From Cenococcum geophilum 1.58 (Eukaryota > Ascomycota > Dothideomycetes > Gloniales > Gloniaceae), in assembly GCA_001692895.1 (NCBI GenBank), contig KV748194.1:1422746-1486745 (forward strand): a stretch of 64,000 nucleotides of DNA. Direction: 5' to 3'. Numbering within the stretch: the stretch's first letter is position 1; every line of letters starts with the position of its first letter. Position numbers and translations under genes: made by a program. This document shows, one piece after another, positions 35,771 through 49,554 of this stretch. The notes below the pieces were generated by a model that saw only the letters and a program-made list of their open reading frames with translations, did no database searches and was not told where the DNA came from.

Positions 35771-36135
35771 AGGTCGTTCGGTTGCAATATGGAGGCCTTA
35801 GATTCCATTTTATAATGTGTTGATTTGGAGTGATTTTGTCTGCACAGCCTCAAAATTTTAATGTTCCTCTTACCGCTCGCAAAACGCCAGAATAGCACGC
35901 TAAAAGATTGGCAACTTTACCGTATACAGCTTCTGAAATGGAGCTCTTGGCGTTATTTTAATATGGAGCTCGAAGCTCCTTTTACAAATTCCAGTTCAAT
36001 ATGGAGGCTTTATATTTACACACGTCTGTGCAACCTGTAGAGCTATAGACGCGTGTCAAATCGGGAAGGAACGCGTTCTTTCTGCCGGACTTTTAGTTTA
36101 TATTTAATCTGACGGTTTTGCAACCGAACAATCCC
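35771..36135. mobile_element. 365-bp MITE inside Gypsy-B
   Basis: Inverted ends built on TTGTTCGGTTGCAA (left reads TCGTTCGGTTGCAA). It is flanked by a duplicated TTAG, or CTTAG if one more base is counted (35767-35770 and 36136-36139). Gypsy-A shows the uninterrupted site as GCCTTAGTCTAAC. Three AATATGGAG motifs occur inside (about 35788, 35960 and 36000). It has no coding capacity and near-normal base composition. The superfamily is uncertain: the duplication is shorter than the 8 bp of hAT and longer than the 2-3 bp of mariner or PIF. Confidence 0.82.
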
Positions 36136-37933
36136 TTAGTCTAACTAGGCTTCTGTTATATTCTTATCTCGTTTTAAGAGTCTTAAATTTTACTTATCTT
36201 ATCCTAAAAATCTTATATCTTTAGAAAACTTCGTCCTAAGCTTATTCGTATATTACTAAACTAAGCCATTACTCTGCTCTATTGGTTTTTGTCTATTATA
36301 GGTCCTTAAGCTTACCTTATCTTACTTTAAGAGTCTTAGTCGTCTTATATCTCGTCTTAAGAATTTTAAGCCTTTGGCCTTTTGCCTTTATTAAGTACCG
36401 AAGTAGTTTATTATCCTACTTCTCTTGCGTCTTATAAAGCAATAAACATCGTGTCTAGTGGGGTCTTAATCCCTACTAATGTTCCCTATTCTGTAGTGGA
36501 ATTATTCTTTACCTCTTATATAACATCTCTAAGGTCTATATACTCCTAGTAAGCTACTTTTATTGCCTTATTATTACTAAATATTTTACCTATATTAAAC
36601 TTATTGTTCTTAATATCTAATCTATAAACTAGTTTATTAGTTCCTCTAAACTTTAATAATTTTAGCTCTTATAGCTAATAGCTTACGCCATACTTAGCGT
36701 CCTTATAAATTTAGTATGCGTTATTATAATAAAACGCAAAACTTTTAATTAAACATTCTTTTATTCCTCGTAGTATATTATTATCCCTCTATACGTATAT
36801 ATTATCTACTAATCTTATCCCTTTTACTATATAGTAACTCTGCCTACTTCTATAGTCTTTAATATAATAACCCTATTTTCCGCAATTTATATAAGCTCCT
36901 TTTTTAAACCATTTTTCTTGCTATAGAGTTTGCCTAAACGTCTTCTACTACTAAAATCCCTAGTTCGGCCTCTACTCCTTAAATCTTTAATTACTTAATC
37001 CTTATCCTTTAGGTTTCCATAATTTCTTATTTTATCTTTTAAATTCTTTAGTACTACTTAGGTCTATTAGCTCTGCGCTATACTATAATTTTTAACTTTA
37101 ACTATATCGTTACGTGCCCTACGCCTTATATAACTATAAAACTCTATCCTAACCTTTTTTAGTCTGCTCTCTTTAGTAAATCCTATTATTAATCTTAATT
37201 ACTTAATTAATTAAATCCCTAAGAGTTTCCGCATCTTCTATTAGAATAATTACGTCCTAAACTTTTACCTTAAGTCCTTATTTATACTATACTATAAGCG
37301 CTTTATTGTTCTATTTAACCTATATTACTAATATTTAAAACTACGTTATATATTTAATTACTAAAGTTCTTTATACTAGGTTTTAAAGCTTTCTCTTTAC
37401 TATAGTGGTTGCCTCTAGGTCTCTAAACATTTATATTAATTATTCTATAAACCTACTCTAACTTAAGAATATATATTATAACTCTTAGTTAGCGGTCGTT
37501 ATACTATATTCTTATATTTCCGTAAGGTAAGGTTTAAATTACTTAAGTGCCCTTTCCGTTAAGAACAATCCTATATAAGCGACTTAATCTATAGGCGTTC
37601 CTAGTTTAACTCCTTCCTACGTAACCTTAAAGTGCATTTACGTAAGAAATCCTTTAAGTTTTAACTTCTCTCCTAAGAATCGCTTAATTAAGGGTAACTT
37701 AACCTTAGCCGCTCCAATCCCGTTAATCCTTTCTTTAAGTATCCTATTATTATCTATTAATTAATTAACTATTTCCTATAGCTGTTTAACAGTAACTAGT
37801 TGCGAGTTAGTATCTGCTATACTAGTGTTATTACTTAATCCTAAGGTAGTTGCCGCTATGGACGCCGTCGTGGCTGCTGCTTTTAGTGGCATATTATTTA
37901 ACTTTATTAATACTGTAACCTTAGTAGTAAATA

Positions 37934-38355
37934 TATAACGAAGCCTTATAGCAGGAACTACGGTAGGCTTATTAATGGGCTGGGTATATAGGTAAATAAG
38001 AGGTTAATAACGTAATAATAACTAGTGGAGTAATTGCCTAATAGATTAACTCTAATTATATTCTAAGATTTACTATAAGGAGAGAAGAACTATCTAGGTA
38101 GGGACTATAGTCCTTTAAATACATAACCATACTCCTAAGAAATCCTCCTTATGCGTAAAGTACGTCTTATATATAAGGTACGTAAGTTCCTTTTATTCCT
38201 CTTGTTTAATATATAGCACGTTATATAACCTTAGTTACTATTCCTCATTACATAGTTCTATCGGCTCTATCTTAGACTATACCTTAATTAACTAACTAGC
38301 TGCTTCTAACTCCTTTCCTAGTAGTCGTAACATCGTATTTAAAGCGTCCGTAACA
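37934..38355 (-). repeat. Gypsy-B LTR, right (5')
   Basis: 422 bp, ending GCGTCCGTAACA, followed by the duplication CTTTT. Confidence 0.92.
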
Positions 38356-38360
38356 CTTTT

Positions 38361-39474
38361 TAAGGATAAGAAGGATAAGCTTTAAATTCTCTGTAAGAGG
38401 TATAAGATAGTAAAAAAGGAGTATAAGAAGTAGAAGGTAGCTTTAACCTCTCTATAAAGCTATACTACTAGTATAGTAGCTAGACATCTAAACACCTATA
38501 TACTAGGTATTAACTCGGTATATAACGTACTAGTAACTTTTAAGGAGAGGGTTGCCCCTACCAATACTATATATTAGCTTTACCTATCTACTTAATACGC
38601 TAAGGTTAAAAAGGGCCTAAAGAATTAGAACTTTAAGGCCTAGTTATAGCAATAGGAGAAGACATATAATAATTATTAAAAAAATTAAATTATTAGATAT
38701 AGACCGCAACTAAGTAATTAAAGACTTCCTATTAGTGGTAGAGCTAGTATTACCAAATTAGGCCTTAACGTAGAGGGTTAAATTTAATAAATATAACTGG
38801 GCTAAGGACTACGTAATATCTATTTATTGACTAGTTAATATATATTAAAACTATTAATAATTAGAGACTGTCTAGTAGAAGAATAGAGTTTAGCTTAGTA
38901 CTAATATAGTAAGCTTTTAGGGTAAGCTAATTAATAAGGCTTCTAAGGACGAGGCTCTTAAGGATAAGGCCCCGACTATTACCTCTAGGATGGTATAGAA
39001 GAAAAATACCCCAATATACTACTATAGAGCTATTTACTAGTTCTAAGATAGTCTTTATATTAATAAGTCAGTTTAATTAAAGGACTAAAAATTAGATAAA
39101 GTGACAGCTAAGAAAGTTAAGAAAAAGATTACTAACGCCCTAGAATGGTATAAGCGAATACTTAAAAAGGTTAGGAAGTAGTCTTTAGAAAAGGAAGCTA
39201 TACAAAGCCTAGATAAAAAGGAAGACGATAATACCTTTTGCGTATATTAAATAGGCGCCTATAAAGTAGGCACTAACTATAAGCTACGCGATAGCGTAAT
39301 CCTTAATAACGGAACTACTATATACGTTATTAATAATTAATTAAGATTTGTTAATAAGCTTTAACTAAGTAATAACTTTATATATGCCGGGATAAGTATA
39401 AATCTAGTTAAGGGTATAAAGACGGCGGCAATTACTATCTGGACGCTATTAGGTCCTAGAAAGATCTTCTTAGC
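38361..39474 (+). mobile_element. Copia gag segment
   Basis: Resumption of the Copia element after Gypsy-B. Charged, lysine-rich coding sequence consistent with gag and the gag-pol junction, ending at the solo LTR. Eroded, with many interruptions. Confidence 0.6.
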
Positions 39475-39718
39475 TATTACGGAACTTACACATTCTCACG
39501 TCTTTGCGCGCTTTGATGTTCTTAACCCGTGCTTACGTTCGTCCTAAGACACTTACGCACGTTCCCTTATAACCCCTATTTATACCCGTACCTAACCTGT
39601 TCTATTTCTGCATCTAAATATCTTTATATTAACTACGCATAGTTACGCGTACGTAGCCTTCTTTAATTACTACCCTGTTTAATATATTGTATTCCAGCTC
39701 GTGCCCACTTCCGTAACA
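39475..39718 (+). mobile_element. Solo LTR, 244 bp
   Basis: Ends TATTACGGAAC (eroded TGTTACGGAAC) and CACTTCCGTAACA form a 10-bp inverted pair. The 5-bp duplication is TTAGC (39470-39474, 39719-39723). There is no internal sequence. It is less AT-shifted than the Copia around it. It does not match any other LTR in the window. Confidence 0.88.
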
Positions 39719-39723
39719 TTAGC

Positions 39724-40562
39724 TAACATAGCTTATATACTAGGTTTTTATACAAATTTAGCCTACTTAAAAAAGTTTAATAATAAGGATATATAGTGGG
39801 ACAATAAAAAGAACCTATTATATAAAAACGATTATAAGACGTTTATATATTGCGAGCGCTATTATAATTAATTAACCCTAGAGTATAATAAGCTATAATT
39901 AAGGACCCTAAATAAGGCCTTATTCGCAATTTAATTACAAGACCCCCTTTTTAATTAGGAAGTAGCTAGCAGACTCTAGTATAAGAGACTAGGCTATATA
40001 GGACCTAACGTGATTAAATATTTATCCTAGGAAGTAGGTAGTACAAAACTTTAAGGTCTAGTGATAATTAACTGTAAGACCTATACTGTTAGCAAGGCTT
40101 ATAAAATTGTATTAAGAAGACTACCTACTAGTAAGGTAACTAGACCTTTCTACTAAGTGCATATTAACTTATTTTTAAAGATTATAGCGTATAACGGTTA
40201 TATCTGGATAATATATTTTTATAACGAATTTCTATATTTAAATAAGGTTAAGACTTTTGCCTATAAGTTATTAATAACCCAAGTAATTATATAATACTTA
40301 AATAGAGTAGAACGTTAATATAACTTAAAGATTATAATAATCCGAATTAATAGCAAAACATCTCTAAGTAGTAAGTTTAATACCTAAAGGACCTAAAAAG
40401 CAATATTACTAGAGCAGTTGGCCCTATATATAAAGTCTTAGAACGGTTCTACCAAATATTCTAAAGGGGTGATTATTATTAAGTCTTAATGCATGCGGAT
40501 TAAGGCTTAATTACTAGAAGAGCTCTAGCCAGAAATTATTAGGGCTATAGCGTATTTAATTA
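39724..40562 (+). mobile_element. Copia pol segment (integrase, first part)
   Basis: Integrase zinc-finger and catalytic region on the plus strand, continuing past the SINE-like insert to about 42000. Eroded. Confidence 0.65.
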
Positions 40563-41588
40563 GTAGTAGTAGATCTTTAATTAACGTCTAATACGGATCC
40601 TATCTGGCCTATATAGACTACTCCGTTATAGGGGAAAACTTATAGTTTATATAAAGAAAACCCTACACTTAGGTTAGGGGAGGAAAAACCCTATAAGCTA
40701 CCTCAGTAGGATAAAAAAAACCCCAATTTACCATGTCCGTCTATAGCAGCGGCCCTACGGGCCTACGGCTACGTCCTGTCCTCCTTAGATGTTTAAACTT
40801 CTTAGAAACTACTGCTTTCTTCCTTAGCTTATCTAAACTAGGGTTTACTATGTCCTAGCTAAGCCTTGCTAATTAATTGCCGTATACTATATACTTTGTG
40901 TTTTATATCTTAACTATCCCCTATATGCTATCTCTTATAGACCATTACTATATACGCTATGCCTCCCCCCCCCCTAAGGCCTATTAAAGACGTAAGGGGG
41001 ATTTATCCGTTCTACTATCCTAATACTAAAAGCTAAAAGCAGGATGTATGTACCTGGATATCTTCTATGCCTAGGCCCTAGTTACTAGGCCCTCTCTAAG
41101 GGCACTACTCTGTTAAAAGGAGATAAGGAAAACCATACGGGGTTATATCTGGCTATTGCTTTAGTAGTATTACGGCAGTACGGCGAGTGACTGTATGCTC
41201 CACGGGCGATCGCCCTAGGGGTTAGAAGGGGCCGTATATTTGCTCGCTTGTTCGCTTACTCGTCCGCTCATTTATCGATATAAGGTCGTTAATGCTTTTA
41301 ACTAGGGGTTGGGGGATGTTATCGAATACCGTGTATCCATGTTAGATTGTACAGGTGCCCTGAATAGGAGAACAGCGTAGTAGTCGTCGTATTGTAGAGA
41401 GCTAATAGTAGTAGTTTTCAAGATCTCACCATCTAAAAAATTTTCACTACCGCCCTTAACGCCCACAACCACCACTAGGTCCTGTCCGCACGCTATATAA
41501 TATCTTTACGTTAGCTCTAGATCTAAACTTCAAAGACTAGGTTTGTAGCCGTCACTACGTATAGGTGTAGAGTCCGATTTTAACGGCC
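40563..41588 (-). mobile_element. SINE-like retroposon, copy 2
   Basis: 1026 bp, the inverted relative of 22020-23028 along its full length. It starts GGCCGT (at 41588) and ends in CTACTACTAC (at 40563). It is flanked by a 15-bp duplication TAGCGTATTTAATTA (40548-40562, 41589-41603) that splits the Copia integrase. Both copies share the same 5' end, so neither appears 5'-truncated and this is the natural full length. Near the 3' end three AGGGTTTTTCC-like modules repeat. Non-coding. Confidence 0.85.
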
Positions 41589-41603
41589 TAGCGTATTTAA
41601 TTA

Positions 41604-42100
41604 ATAGGATACTAAGCGCCTAGCTCGGCTAGATAATACCTTTTAAGAAGCTCTAGTTAGCACTAGGGCTCTCGCCATTAAAGCTAAATATAGCTTACCT
41701 ATAAGTATACGGCTGTAGAGCTTACTTATTTAAATATAACATCCTATATATATAAAAGCTTAAGCTAAGGGCTTATATTAAATACCTAGTGGGGTACTAG
41801 TTAATAAATATCTTTAAGGTCTATATACTTAGCGAAAAAAAGGTAATTTAAATAAGAGACGTAATATTTAATAAGCAATTGCTCTATAACGACAGTTAGC
41901 CAGATCTTGCAAATCTGCTCTAAAAACGCGCTAATTAAATTTTAGAGGTAATTAATATATTAAATATTAATAAGACGCTTTAGGAAGAGCTTAATAAGAC
42001 GTTAGATAAGACGTTAGATAAGGAGGACAAGGTAAATATTAGTAGAAGTTAATAGGTGGATTTTAATAAAAATTAAGATTAAGTAATAGATTAAGATAAT
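41604..42100 (+). mobile_element. Copia pol segment (integrase C-terminal side)
   Basis: Continues the Copia pol frame to the Gypsy-C insertion; the final five bases ATAAT (42096-42100) are the Gypsy-C duplication. Eroded. Confidence 0.6.
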
Positions 42101-42521
42101 TGTAACAAAGCCTTATAGCAGGAACTACAGTAAACTTATTAACAGGCTGGGTATATAGATAAATAAGAAGTTAACAACGTAATAATAACTGGTGGAGTGG
42201 TTGCCTAATAGATTAACTCTAATTATATTCTGAGATTTACTATAAAGGAAAGAACTATCTGGGTAGGGACTGTGGTCCTTTAAATATACAACCACATTCC
42301 TAAGATATCCCCTTAGTATATAAGGTATGTATACTCTATTTACTCTACTATAGATTTTACGAATCTTATAAATTATATAGATGATATTATATAACCTTAG
42401 TTACCATTCCTTATTATATAGCTCTATTAGCTCCATCCTAAATTACGCTTAAATTAACTAACTAGCTTCTTCTAACTCTTCTTTAAGTAGTTATAATATT
42501 ATACTTAAAGCGTCCGTAATA
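42101..42521 (-). repeat. Gypsy-C LTR, left (3')
   Basis: 421 bp, matching 49555-49975. Confidence 0.92.
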
Positions 42522-45500
42522 CTATCTCCCTCCTTTTTATTTTCGTCCTTAAAGATCCTAAATATCTCTAAGTTATTTACTAGAGGTGTAATGTCTATCT
42601 AATTAATTTGGTTAATATTATTACTTATTATACCTAAAGCTTCTTCTTCTTCTTTAACTGCTTATTATACTCGCACTATCGCTACAATATTATCTCTTAG
42701 TGAGATTATACCGTCTCCATGTTCTCGCTGTTTAAAAAAGGGATTAGTTTATATTACATTAGCGAGTTTATCTTTATAATAACTATTCTCTTACTTAGAG
42801 TGTACTAAAGCAAATATTTATTTGTCCTATAACGTTCGCTCTATCTCTAATGCTAAATATATATAACCTATTACTCTTAATAGTCGTCTAGTTCCTTAAC
42901 TAATTTATCTTAGGGTCTCGTATTTAATCTACTACTGCGCGGCTAGATAATAAACTGTCTATTACCCTATTAGAATTATATTGTTCCCGTAACGCTAAAT
43001 AAGAGGCTGCTAATGCTTAGCAACGGGCTCTTAAGTCTTATCTTATAGCATTTACTTAACTAATCCGTTTTAAGAAGGTTCGTAAGGTCTATTTTAAGGA
43101 GTAAAAACTTATAAAATAAGGTTTATAGAAACTTAGTAATAAAAGAATGGATTCTCTTTTAACCAAAAAGGAAACAGATCTAAGTAGTTTAGCAACTACT
43201 CTTCTTAGGTCCCCCTTAGGTGATTTATTTTTTAGCGATTTTTTTTATTAATGCTGCCTGACCTAATCTCTTCTAATACTCTTATACCTTTTTTATAGCG
43301 TTTTTTAAATTTTTTAGTAGTTTCTAGGTAGTCTTATTATAGCCTATCTACTTAACTTTATACTATATTTTATTATTAATGTTCTTATAACTAACGATCT
43401 TTAAAACTTACTATTTGTTTTTTTTAATCCTCTATACGTGTCTACTTTATAGACTAGTAGCTTAACATTTCCGTATACTGGCTCTAGTATTACAATATGC
43501 TATATAGGGTAGATTTTTATCTTGGCTAGTAGGTTTAATTTAAACGTAACCGGTAAAATCCGCTATATAATTTTAAAAGGTCTTAGTCTAACATAGTTTA
43601 ACTTCTTACTTAGTTAACAACTCTTGAAAATTTTATATAGTAGCTATACTTTATCTCCCTTCTTAAAATCTAGTCCCTTAAATCTTTTAGTATTATAGTA
43701 CTTTTTTATTCTTTCTTATACTTTCTTTACTAATTCTATAAGGTTTATATAAAGATCTATTAACGTCTTTATTTTTTCTTTAGCTGTGCTACTCGTTTTC
43801 TTTACTTATTATAGTAATAATAATATTCTCAGCTTATATCCGTAATTTACCTTAAATAGTAATATACCTATTCCTTCCTATAGTGTTACATTATATATAA
43901 ACTATATAATTAGTAATAATAATACCTAATTATTCTATACGTAATTAATATAATATCTTAAATACTGTTCTAGCGTCTAATTTAGTCCTTCTATTTAACC
44001 GTCTGTCTATAAATAATATACGGTAGAAGTTGCTGCTTAAACTCCTTACTCCGCTAAGAATACCTCCTAGAATACTGCTATAAATCTTAAATCTCTATTT
44101 AATATAATCTTGCTTAGTACCCTATGTCTTATAAATACTTCTTTAATATAGATTCTAGCAACATCCTCCGCTAAGATTTCTTTTATATATACTATAAAGT
44201 AGCCCTATTTAGTTAACTTGTCTACTATTACTAAGATTACGTTATAATCTTATCCGGTAATAGGATCTTTTAACTTTAGTAACTTAATAATAAAGTCCTA
44301 TAATATAACCTCCTATAGTTTCTTTAGTATCTTAATAGGTTATAGCCCTCTATATAGCTTATGCCTTATTAGTTTATTCCTTTAGTAATCTAGACACTCT
44401 TTTATTACTTTTCTTACGATATTCTAGATTCCGTTAATAATATATTTTTCTTAAAGTCTTAATACTAAGCCTATTGCTCTATTATATCCTTAAGTTATTC
44501 CCTTATAAAAATCTTCTATAAAATGCTCTGCTATGCTTTTTAGGATATACTTCGCTTCTCTATACTTATATAATATTTCTTTCTCTAGATACTTTAACTG
44601 TTCTTTTAATTATGCCTTAAAGATTCCCTATGCCTAAAAGCTTTCTAGTGTCTTATAGACTCTTCTTAGTTTATTATTTTCTTATATTGCTGCTAGCTTA
44701 GGGTAGTTATATTTAATTAATCCGTCCTTATCTCTGCGTAGCATTGCTCCTAATAGTTTCTTATTATTTTATAGTTTAGCCTTTCTACTAAGTGCGTCTA
44801 CTCTTATATTTTTAGTTCCTTTAGTATACTAAATCTTGAAATAGTATTCTGTAAGCATCTCTGCCCATCTAACTTACCTTTAATTAAGTTTTATTATTAT
44901 TAGGAACCCTATTAGGTTCTTATAATCTATTTTAACTATAAATGGTTTTTCTGTGCCTTATAAGAATGCTCTTTATTCCTTAAGTACTATAACTATTCCT
45001 AATAACTCCTTATTATAGACGTTATAGTTTAACTCTAGTAATGTTATCTTTCTACTATAGTATGCTACTAGATGCTATACGTCCTAGTACTTCTATAGTA
45101 AGTATACTCCTAACGCGTAGTCTAATACGTCCGTTTCTATAACCGTATCTAGTCCTAGTTAATAGATTTTAAGGATTGGCTCTTAGGTAAATAACTCCTT
45201 AAGTTTCTTAAACAACTTCTTTTACTTATTTCCCTATGCTTATGCTTCCTCTTTCTTTATAAGCCTGGTAAATAGTTTAATATTCTTTAACCACTATGCT
45301 ATAAACCTTCTATAGTAGTTATAAAACCCTAAGAATAACCTTAACTATATTATATTCTCTGGTTCTTACTAACTTACTATAGCTTTAATCTTCTTTAGGT
45401 CTATACCAATATAACCTAGTTTAATAATAAATCTAATAAAATTAGTCTTTCTTATAAAGAACTTATATTTCTCAATTGCTACTAGCATTTGTTCTTCTTA

Positions 45501-48500
45501 TAGTCTCTTTAAACCCCATTTAATGTGTTCCCTATGTTCTTTCTTAGTTATTAAGTAGATGATAATATCGTTAAGGTATACTATAATAAACTTATTAAAG
45601 TGTTCTCCTAACACACTATTAATTTATTTCTAAAATATTATAGGTGCGTTTATTAATCTAAATTATATAACTAATGGTTTATATAGTCCTTCTCTTAACC
45701 TAAAGGCTGTCTTTTATTTATTGCCTTCCTTAATTCTAATCTAATGGTATGCCTATCTTAAATCTATCTTTATAAAGATTTACGTATTACCTATCTAATC
45801 CTAGATTTCGCTAATTAAGGGTAAAAGATACTTATCCTTTTAAGTAATGCTATTTAACTATTTATAGTTAATGCATAACCTAAGCTTTTTATTTTTCTTT
45901 AGTACGAATAGTACTGAATAACCTACTAATAACTGCGATAGTCTAATATATCCCTTTTATAAGTTCTCTTAAATAAACTCTTTAAGTGCGCTCGCCTTCT
46001 CTTAAGTAAGCTTATAGGTTGGAAAGAACCTTAAACTTATTCCTGGTTCTAACTCTATTTTATAGTCCCATACTATATATTTTACCAACTTTTTACTTTT
46101 TAGTAACTATAGTTTCTTGCTATACTTATAGTATCTTTTTGGTACGTGACTTAAGCCTTACTTAGTCTCTTCGTATATTGCTCTAACTTAGTACTATACT
46201 AACTTGGTTTGCTGTCGCATTTTATATTATTAAGTATCCCTAATATTGACTTAACCTATAATCCAATTAATCTTTAGATTATACTCCTGTAATTAAGGCA
46301 TTTCTAATACTGCCTTATCCCGTCCTAATGGTAGAATATTAAAAGATATCTTAATTTATCTTCCTTTAATAGTTATCTAAATAGGTCCTATTTTAAGATT
46401 AATAATTCCTCCTTTATAGGTTATTGGATCTCCTAAAATTATAACTAATAGGTAAGGTTATTCCTTCTGTCTATAAGGTAATCCTATTCTCTTAACTGCT
46501 GCTAGTAAAATATGGTTCTATATTACTCTACTATCTATTAGTACTTTAAACTGTTAATCTTACTAATTTATTTATAAATTTAGGTGTTGTTCTTAAATTC
46601 CTTTAAGGGTTTAAGGCTTTACTACTGGCTTTCTTTGGTTCTATGGGCCTCTACTTTTCCTAACTATTAGCTGCTTAATCCTATTATACTTAGCTTATTC
46701 TTTAGCTAATACCTAGTTCGCTTTTTATCTTTAATATACTATAAATACGTATTCTCTAGGTATTTCTACTACTATTATCCGTTTAAGTATTTTTCCGTAA
46801 GGAATCTTTTTAGTTAAAGTATTAAGTCTCCTAACTCTTAAACTTTTATTAAATGCTAGCTGTGTATATACTTGGTATTCCTATATTATCGCTTATTTGG
46901 CGCCTAATATATCCTTATAGGGTATTTCCAATTCTTTTCCTTTAGGTTTTTATATATCTCGTATATATTATCCACGCATATAATCTATAATAGCGTATAG
47001 TGTGCTAGGTGCTTTAGGTTAACTCTTAACTTATCCTTATCTTTAAGTTTAAACCTTTACCATATTAATCTAAACGTTATAACTTTATTTGCAGGTACTA
47101 AGATGCGTCTTTTACTTTTTTAGTCCTTTAATCGTTCCTCTAGATCCTTTAACGTTATAATTAAGGCTCCTTTAATATAAGTTATGGCCTTTTCTATAAT
47201 TAGGTGGTTCTAAATAACTTATTTATCTAACTATATATAGAAATCTTCCCACTTATTATTATGTCGTTACCTATACTACTTTTGGTATAGTTACTGGAGT
47301 GTATATAGCTTATCTATAAGGAAGTATCTTCTTATTACTATATCGTAATAGCCCTTTATATATCGTTTTTTAAACCTAGTAGAGATCCCTAGATCCTCTT
47401 CGTTTTCCAGTTTAGTAAGCTACTTAGCTTTTAGTATACCTGCCCTAGGCCTATTAGTAATTCTTTGTACTAGTGCTCTATCCTTTATACGTCTTAATAT
47501 GCTAAATCTCTTATCTAGTTTCTATTTTTGCTATGCGATAATTCTTTGTCTAAATTCTTTTATAGTTTCTTTTAGTTTGCGTCTTATAGGTAGATCCTTA
47601 AAGTCTTCTTACTTCTTAATTTTAGTATTAACATTTTAATCCTATTGCTAAATTCTATTTGCAATTTCTTTAGTAGTCCTTATTTACTTTTAGAAGTCTT
47701 GGTCCTATAGGATTCTTAATCCTAAGCTCGCTTCTATCTTAAGCTTAGCTCTAGCCTTAGTTTAACTAGGCTTACTTAGTGTTCTTATCTCGTCTTAAGA
47801 GTTTTAAATCTTACTTATCTCGTCTTAAGAGTCTTATGCCTTTAGGAAACTTCGTCCTGAGCTTATTTATATATTACTAAACTAAGCCGTTACTCTACTC
47901 TATCGGTTATCGTCCGTTATAGGTCCTTAAGCTTACCTTATCTTATTTTAAGAATCTTAGTTATATTATATCTTATCTTAAAAGTCTTAAGCCTTTAGCC
48001 TTTTGCCTTTATTAAGTGCCAAAGTGGTTTACTAACCTACTTCTCTTGCATCTTGTAAAGCGATAAATATTATATTTAGTGGGGTCTTAATCCTAACTAA
48101 TATTCCCTATTCTATAGTAAAATTATCTTTTACCTCTTATATAATATCTCTAAGGTCTATATACTCCTAGTAAGCTGCTTTTATTGCCTTATTATTATAG
48201 AATATTTCGCCTACGTTAAAGTTATTATCCTTAATGTCCGATCTGTAAACTAGTTCGTTAGTTCCTCTATATTCTGCTAAGTATAGCTTTTACGGCTAAT
48301 AGCTTACGCTATACTTAGCGTCCTTATAAATTTAGTATGCGTTATTATAACAAAACGCAAAACTTTTAATTAAACACTCTTTTATTCCTTATAGTATATT
48401 ATCGTCCCTTTATATATATATATATCGTCTACTAGTCTCGTTCCTTTTACTATATAGTAACTCTAACTACTTCTATAGTCTTTAACGTATAACCCTGTTT

Positions 48501-49554
48501 TCTGTAATTTATATAAGCTTCTTCTTTAAACTATTTTTCTTATTATAGAGTCCGCCTAAACGTCTTCTGCTACTAAGATCCCTGGTTTAGCCTTTGCTCC
48601 TTAAACCTTTAATTACTTAATCCTTATCCTTTAGGTTTCTATAATTTCTTATTTTATTTTTTAGATTTATTAATACCACTTAGGTTTATTGGCTCTGCGC
48701 TATACTATAGTTTTTAACTTAAACTTTATTATTGCGTGCCCTACGCCTTATACGACTATAAAACTTTATCCTAACCTTTCTTAGTCTACTCTCTTAGTAG
48801 ATCCTATTATTAATCTTAATTGCTTAATTAATTAAATTCCTAAGAGTATCCGTATCTTTTATTAGAATAATTACGTCTTAGACTTTTACCTTAAGTCCTT
48901 GTTTATACTGTACTATAAGCGTCTTATTATTTTATTTAACTTATATTACTAACGTTTAAAACTACGTTATATACTTAATTATTAAAGTTCTCTATATTAG
49001 GTTTTAAAGCTTTCTTTTTACTGTTATAGTTGCCTCTAGGTCTTTAAATATTTATATTAATTATTCCGCGAACCTATTTTAACTTAAGAATATATACTAA
49101 ACCTTTTAGTTAGTGGTTGTTATACCATATTCTTGCATTTCCGTAAGGTAAGGTTTAAACTACTTAAGTGCCCTTCCCGTTAAGAATAAACCTGCATAAG
49201 CGACTTAATCCATAGGCGTTCCTAGTTTAACTCCTTATATAACTTTAAAGTGTATTTACGTAAGGAATCCCTTAAGCTTTAACTTCTCCCCTAAGAATTG
49301 CTTAATTAAGGGTAACTTAACCTTAGCTGCGCTAATCTTACTAATCCTTTCTTTAAGTATCTTGTTATTATTTATTAATTAATTAACTATTTCCTGTAAC
49401 TGTCTAACGGTAACTAACTAAGAGTTAGTGTTTTTTGCTATACTAGTGTCGTTACCTAATCTTAATGTAGTTGCTGCCGTTAACGGCGTTGTGGCTAATA
49501 CTTTTAGCTGCATATTGTTTAACTTTATTAATACTATAACCTTAGTAGTGAATA

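Larger units (their letters stand above)
30159..38355 (-). mobile_element. Gypsy-B, Ty3/Gypsy LTR retrotransposon
   Basis: 8197 bp with 422-bp LTRs starting TGTAACGAAGCC and a 5-bp duplication CTTTC/CTTTT (30154-30158, 38356-38360). Minus-strand order as in Gypsy-A: gag begins near 37890, RT lies near 33400-34000, integrase near 31800-32700. It is a sister subfamily of Gypsy-A with the same LTR length. It sits in the Copia gag region and holds a MITE at 35771-36135. Structurally complete, coding broken by very many changes. Confidence 0.92.
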
